Shown here piece after piece: positions 59,155 through 64,000 of a stretch of 64,000 nt of DNA. Every line of letters begins with the position of its first letter. Position 1 is the stretch's first letter. The notes beneath the pieces are model-generated. The model saw nothing but the letters and a program-made list of their open reading frames with translations. It was not told where the DNA came from and did no database searches. Origin of the DNA: Pelobates cultripes (lineage: Eukaryota; Chordata; Amphibia; Anura; Pelobatidae); the NCBI GenBank assembly GCA_933207985.1, contig OW240917.1, positions 110,394,522 through 110,458,521 of the forward strand, read 5' to 3'. The translations under genes and the position numbers were made by a program.

Positions 59155-59480
59155 GGTCCTGTCCTTGTAGCCCTGCAATGTTTAACATTGCTATTTTGTA
59201 GACACAGCACTGTTTTCATTGCAGGGTTAGCACACCTCTAGTGGCTGTCAGCTTGTATGCGCACTGGCCTCCCATTGTTTCCCTATGGGAAAACATAGGA
59301 TTGGCTAAGATCATTAAGATTGATGATCTCAGCAAAGGAAGCAGGGAGGCAGCGGTAAGGCCAGTACTCCACAGGATATAAGGTATGTAAATCACTTTTT
59401 TTTAACCCTTGCAGGGGAAGGGTCTAAACATCTAAATTGTGAGGAGAATGTATGTATTCCTATAAATATAGTGTTACTTT
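59155..59480. mobile_element. Probable worn MITE
   Basis: Carries gccctgcaatgtttaacatt, cctctagtggctgtcag and tttccctatgggaaaacata, blocks of the kind seen in the TTAA MITEs at 20757, 36713 and 56870. Clear ends are missing. Confidence 0.4.
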
Positions 59481-59965
59481 TATTGTCTTCTACATCTATG
59501 TGTATTCTAATTTAGTCATTTTTCCAACCTGCTGTAATAATTTTATTTGTTTAAAGCCATTCTGAAGTGCATTTAACCTTAAGGAATATTTTCCCACAGT
59601 CTTCTTGTGTCCCAACGCCATCCATTCCAAAAAACATATGCTCACAACAAGCTTACAGTGGTGAAATGAAATGTGACTAACAAAAATTAACCCAAACTAG
59701 CTAGATTAGAACAATAAATGAATTGTAAAACATATGCTATTCAGCTATTTTATCCTTAGTTTCACAATTTGACTTTCAAATTCTCAATAAATTGCTGTCT
59801 ATTGAATATAATTCCTAAGTATAGGAGGGTAACATTGTTTCAGTTAAAACTGTAATTGTATGACAGCATAAGACCACAACCAAAGACAAACCAAGCATCT
59901 TTTTGTTTTCTAATGAGTTGTGCTTAGTCATGACCAAGGTGTGAAAACCCTGCACCAAAGATACA

Positions 59966-61063
59966 CTGGTCAGCCACAACATTAAAACCACCTGACTAAT
60001 ATTGTGTAGGTTGCCCTTGTGCTTCCAAAACAGCTCTGATGCATTGAGGCATGGACTCCAAAAGACCTCTGAATGTTTCCTATAGTATCTGGCACCAAGA
60101 TATTAGCAGCAGATCCTGTAAGTCCTGCAAGCAGCGAGGTGGGGCCTCCATCGATCGGATTTGTTTTACCAGCAAATTCAACACATGCTCCATCGGATTG
60201 AGATCTGTGGACTTTGGAGGTCATGGTGCCTTGAACTATTTGTAATTTTCCTCAAACCATTCCTAAGCAATATGTGCAGTGTGACAGGGTGCATTATTCT
60301 GCTAAAAGAGGCCACTGTCTTAAGGGATCACCATTGCCGTTACGGGTGTACGTGGTCTGCAACAATCTCTAGGTAGGTGCTAAATTTCAAAGTAGCATCC
60401 ACATGAATGCCAGGACCCAAAGTCCCAGAGCATAACACTGCTCCCGAGCCTGCTTTCTTCCAATGCACATGCATGCGTCCATCAACCTGATCTAAAAGAA
60501 AACGTGATGCATCAGAAAAGTCAACCTTCTACCATTAGTCCGTGGACCAATTCTGATGTTTACATCCCCACTGAAGGCGCTCTCACTGGTGGACCAGTCA
60601 TGAGCACTCTGACTGGTCTGTGGCTATGCAGCCCCATACACAGCAAACTACTATGCACTGTGTGTGTGCAGACACCCTTTTTAATGGCCAGCATTACATT
60701 TTTAATCGATTTGAGTTACTGTAGCTCTTCTGTGTGATCATACCAGATGGCTAGCCTTCACTATTCCCCACATGCAGCAGTGAGCCTTGGGTGCCCATGA
60801 CCCTGACACAGGTTCACCGTTTGTCCTTCTTTGCGCCACTTTTGGTAGGTACTTACCATTGCATACCCCACAAGACTTGCCATGTTGGAGATGCTCTGAC
60901 CCAGTTTTCTAGCCATCACTTTCTGGCCCTTTTGAAAGTCACTCATATCGTTTCACTTGCCCATTTTGTTCTGCTTCCAACACGTGAAATTCAAGAACTG
61001 ACTGTTCACTTACTGCCTATTATAAACCCTTCAAAGTGGTTTTAATGTTGTGGCTGATTAGTG
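59966..61063 (-). mobile_element. Tc1-like DNA transposon (inactive), second family
   Basis: 1098 bp with ends cactggtcagccacaacatt and the reverse complement aatgttgtggctgattagtg, flanked by TA (59964-59965 and 61064-61065). The minus strand carries a broken transposase: an N-terminal HTH (FQKGQKVMARKLGQSISNMA near 60940-60880) and a worn C-terminal part toward 60000. Ends and size differ from the element at 55143, so it is a separate family. Confidence 0.85.
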
Positions 61064-61456
61064 TATATCACAAAAAATATTATAACTTAGTGCTGCCCTA
61101 TACTATCAAGAATCACACTTTTTAATAAGAAACTGGTATTTTGAATTAATACTGGAATCATATCATCACAGGATGGCAGTTGTGCATAATTTTGTCTTGT
61201 ACATTTTCTCTTCCATGAGTTGACAATTGTTGTTAAATATATCTTTAACAATAGTGAACAAATCTAAAACAAAAATGAACACAACCGATGAAAACATTTC
61301 TATTGTTAATTTATGTAAAAATAAAGTGACAACATTAATGATGTTATGCAGATAGATCACTGGAATGATGTTTAATTCAAGCCATATAGTTTCCTATTCA
61401 CTTGCATTTGTTTCAGTCTCCCATGCATACATTATTTCATTTTGTGTCTTCTGCAG

Positions 61457-61520
61457 AGCAATGCTGATGACTGCTTGTGATTTGTCTGCAATAACAAAAC
61501 CTTGGCCAGTTCAACAGCGG
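61457..61520 (+). CDS. PDE11A: PDE11A coding exon (window exon 13), catalytic domain
   Basis: 64 nt, completing a Leu codon and leaving in phase 0; acceptor ttctgcag, donor gttggt. It encodes [20 protein letters not shown] and R. The Asp in TACDLS is a conserved metal ligand, and KPW follows as in all class I PDEs. The donor gttggt is non-consensus at +3. Confidence 0.97.
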
Positions 61521-63402
61521 GTTGGTATTTAATAACAACACATGCATATTCTTTATGTTTAATGTTATTTACTGTGCTCGTTGTGTTGACTTCATTTTGT
61601 CCTTGAAAGACATGGAATTCAGATGGAGGTACCATCCCATGCAAGTCACTAGGAGTTGTATGTTTGCAATTGCTGTACATGATTAAGGAGAATCTCTGGT
61701 TCTCTCTGTGATGTAAGAGATATAAGAGAGTTGGGCTAATAGTATATTTTTTTTTATAAATTACTACGGCTATAACGAGAGAATAAAGGAAGACAGGGAA
61801 TTATTTTCACTTGCATAATCTATGCTGAGATAAAGGGGCTATGGTTTCCGTCTACCGTTGCCTTTAACAAGACTGATGTCTGAAGTTATTTTGTGAAAAA
61901 AAAGTAAAAGTTCTTATGTAGTAGAAGCTAATTAACAGTCTGACTGGGCACTGTGTAGGCTTCAGAAAGAATGGACATAAGGTATGTTTGCCACTAATTT
62001 CCTGTACCAATAATGTTAAAATGGGATACAAATTATAAAAAAATATGATAGCTAGATATTGATAATTTTTATAATGCTAAAACCATTAGCAATTACCTTA
62101 ATTTTTACTTAAATATTTAACTTGATTTACGATAAGAAGGGGACAGGGCATTGAAGAAGAGACATGTTGAAGGTTAATGTGGAAGAGTAAGTACATGACT
62201 TGGTGAGATTATAAGAGTGCTGATGAAAGAATAAAGAGCATATTTATATAAATATATATATATAAAAATATAAAAAAAGTTTTGTTTGAAAAGAGAAATG
62301 TGAGTGGAGAAAGTGCAAGAACTGTAAAACACTGCATGAACAGAAGGAGACTAGAATGAAAAAAAAATAGTAATATGACAATCATAACTGGGAAGCACAA
62401 AAAAACAGATTTTTGCAAAATTCAAACAAAATAATAAATTAACATGAATGTGGAGTACCAATCTATTGGAGTCTTTAACCCCATAAGGACCAAACTTCTG
62501 GAATAAAAGGGAATCATGACATGTCACACACGTCATGTGTCCTTAAGGGGTTAAAATAAATAGCCCTTAGACAATTGAGGACTCTACATTTAAAAAAACT
62601 AAGGTTTGATTTAGTGAACAATTTAGAGCTTGGGATTTGCAGCAGAGGCATGATACATCAGACAAATAGAATGTGCTCTCGCTTTAGGAAGATTAAGCAA
62701 CCAAACCTAGTAAATACATTTATACATAATGCAGTAAGATTACACTCTCATGGCATCAGGTGGTTATTATTTCACACCTCCAAAGTTTCCCTATTTAGTA
62801 GGGATAGTCCCTATTTTAAGTCCAAATCCTTCTGTCCCTCTTTGCCATCCTATTGTCCCTCTTTTGTAGGAGTTCCATATTGTTGGTGTGTCTGGGTGTA
62901 TATGAGCTCCTCATCAAGCAGTTGAGTGTATATGAGCTCCTCATCAATAATGCTCAGAATAACTTGTCCGTAAACTAGTATAATAATCACAAATTGTGAG
63001 ATTAATTGACATCGTCATTGTCTGTTCTTGCACCAGACATATATCGGTTGTATTCTGGACTACCACAATATTACTTACATTCAGCAGAGTGTAGCTTCTC
63101 AGCCCTCTAATGGAATATATCATAGCATTATTTGTTAATTAGATTTTTATAGCCAACCTCACTGAATAACTTCAGTTTAGCTACTCTAGCATTTAATTTG
63201 AAATTAATTTTGTAACAGTACAGAAAAAGATTGTATATATTTAACGATGTATACTATGCTTGGAATGTCAGTTGTGAGAAGACATTTTTTTTCTACTTTT
63301 GCATGTTCTACAAAGTCAGGGATATTTCTTTATGACTTGTGTTTTTTCTTTTCCTCTATATTTTTTTACATTTCCATTAATCTTCTTTGTATTGCTTTGC
63401 AG
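61521..63402 (+). other. PDE11A: PDE11A intron 13
   Basis: Donor gttggt, acceptor ctttgcag. It holds one 72-bp MITE (62479-62550). The rest is AT-rich and without recognisable elements, apart from a short tandem duplication of gtgtatatgagctcctcatca near 62895-62946. Confidence 0.85.
62479..62550. mobile_element. 72-bp CCCCTTAAGG palindromic MITE
   Basis: 72 bp between TTAA (62475-62478) and TTAA (62551-62554). The left end is ccccataaggac and the right end gtccttaagggg. Same length and body (aaacttctggaataaaaggg) as the nested copy at 36916-36987. Confidence 0.85.
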
Positions 63403-63477
63403 ATAGCTGAGCTTGTAGCTTCAGAATTTTACGAACAAGGGGATAAAGAGAGAAAGGAACTCAACATTGAGCCTATA
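63403..63477 (+). CDS. PDE11A: PDE11A coding exon (window exon 14), catalytic domain
   Basis: 75 nt, phase 0 at both ends; acceptor ctttgcag, donor gtaagt. It encodes IAELVASEFYEQGDKERKEL, then NIEPI. The EFxxQGDxER block is conserved among class I PDEs. The following exons, with the invariant purine-binding Gln, lie beyond the window. Confidence 0.96.
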
Positions 63478-64000
63478 GTAAGTACTAGCCACTTCTGAAT
63501 TTAATGGAACACCATCTTCATACTTCATATTTCTAAATGGCTATTGGTTTAGATTGCAGTTTAGATATGTTAATGCTCCTACTGCCATATGTCAGAGATG
63601 CAGGTTCTTTTCTCAGAAAAGTTCTTCATTCGTCCAAGCTATATAAAATGAGTCTGTTAAAACTAACAAAAGCTAAGCATAGCATTCCTAGTTAAATACT
63701 GTGATTTTGTTAAAGGACCACTATAGTGCCAGGAAAACATACTTGTTTTCCTGGCACTATAGTGCCCTGAGGGTGCCCCCACCCTCAGGGACCCCCTCCC
63801 GCCCGGCTCTGGAAAGGGGAAAGGGGTAAAAACTTACCTTTTTCCAGCGCTCAGAGCTCTCCTCCTCCGATCCTCCTCTTCCCGCCTGTCGGCTGAATGC
63901 GCACGCGCGGCAAGAGCTGCGCGCGCATTCAGCCAGTCACATAGGAAAGCATTCACAATGCTTTCCTATGGACGCTGGACGTGTCTCACTGTGAAAATCA
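63478..64000 (+). other. PDE11A: PDE11A intron 14 (partial)
   Basis: Donor gtaagt; the intron continues past the window end. It is occupied from 63714 by a TTAA MITE. Confidence 0.85.
63714..64000. mobile_element. TTAA MITE, cut by window end
   Basis: Starts after TTAA (63710-63713) with aggaccactatagtgccagg, forming a perfect hairpin with cctggcactatagtgcc at 63750-63766. It is followed by GC-rich sequence with a further gcgcgcattcagcc palindrome. The right end is outside the window. Confidence 0.75.

Larger units (their letters stand above)
57867..61456 (+). other. PDE11A: PDE11A intron 12
   Basis: Donor gtaagt, acceptor cttctgcag. It contains a Tc1-like element (59966-61063) and a probable MITE near 59155-59480. 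57870-59150 and 61070-61456 show nothing notable. Confidence 0.85.

Noticed and set aside
60051..60376. + strand open frames in the Tc1-like element at 59966
   Set aside because: The transposase remnant is on the minus strand; these are shadows.

Overview
The window is a piece of a vertebrate nuclear genome, most likely an anuran amphibian. It lies inside one gene on the + strand, the dual-specificity cyclic nucleotide phosphodiesterase PDE11A. Fourteen internal coding exons are recognisable, together about 1.4 kb (470 codons). All have canonical AG/GT borders and compatible phases. They run from the start of GAF domain B (82-219) through the GAF-B to catalytic-domain linker into the class I phosphodiesterase HD domain (31137 onward), and stop just before the last catalytic exons (63403-63477). 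Neither end of the gene is in the window: the 5' exons (isoform-specific N-termini, GAF-A) and the 3' exons with the invariant glutamine lie outside. No other host gene, RNA gene, CRISPR array or prokaryote-type operon was seen.

The other 97 percent or so is intron, largely built from transposable elements. Introns 1-3 (220-22904) hold an AT-rich stretch with a hammerhead-ribozyme-like motif (1632-1685, minus), an inverted pair of an unnamed repeat, a TTAA-flanked element carrying a GC-rich minisatellite and itself inserted in another minisatellite (7980-10135), a perfect 8-bp-TSD hAT MITE (10416-10551), and CR1 3' remnants. They also hold a roughly 7-kb decayed L1/Tx1-type LINE on the minus strand (about 11356-18360), interrupted by a fold-back insertion with a 14-bp target duplication (16323-16813). 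Introns 4-8 (22990-33478) hold hairpin MITEs, a mariner-like transposase remnant, a 5'-truncated LINE with a 15-bp target duplication and a 345-bp hAT fold-back MITE.

The 19-kb intron 9 (33574-52756) is the richest. It holds a TTAA MITE with a 72-bp MITE nested in it, and a 1.1-kb fold-back retroinsertion with a hammerhead-like motif at its apex (39468-40552). It also holds a YR retrotransposon with Ngaro-type split direct repeats A1...B1-A2-B2 (41481-48788), split by a hAT element with a perfect 8-bp target duplication and a long TG-rich core (42912-44775). Introns 10-13 hold two Tc1-like transposons (55143-56720 and 59966-61063) and further TTAA MITEs.

The anuran assignment is an inference from the protein sequence (tetrapod-like PDE11A) and from repeat families I associate with frog genomes; it has not been tested. 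The most unusual observations are two fold-back insertions that share one architecture (inverted 5' arm, 3' tail of 125-134 bp, 12-14 bp target duplication), one of them with a hammerhead-like sequence at its apex. Penelope-like retroelements would be a plausible source.
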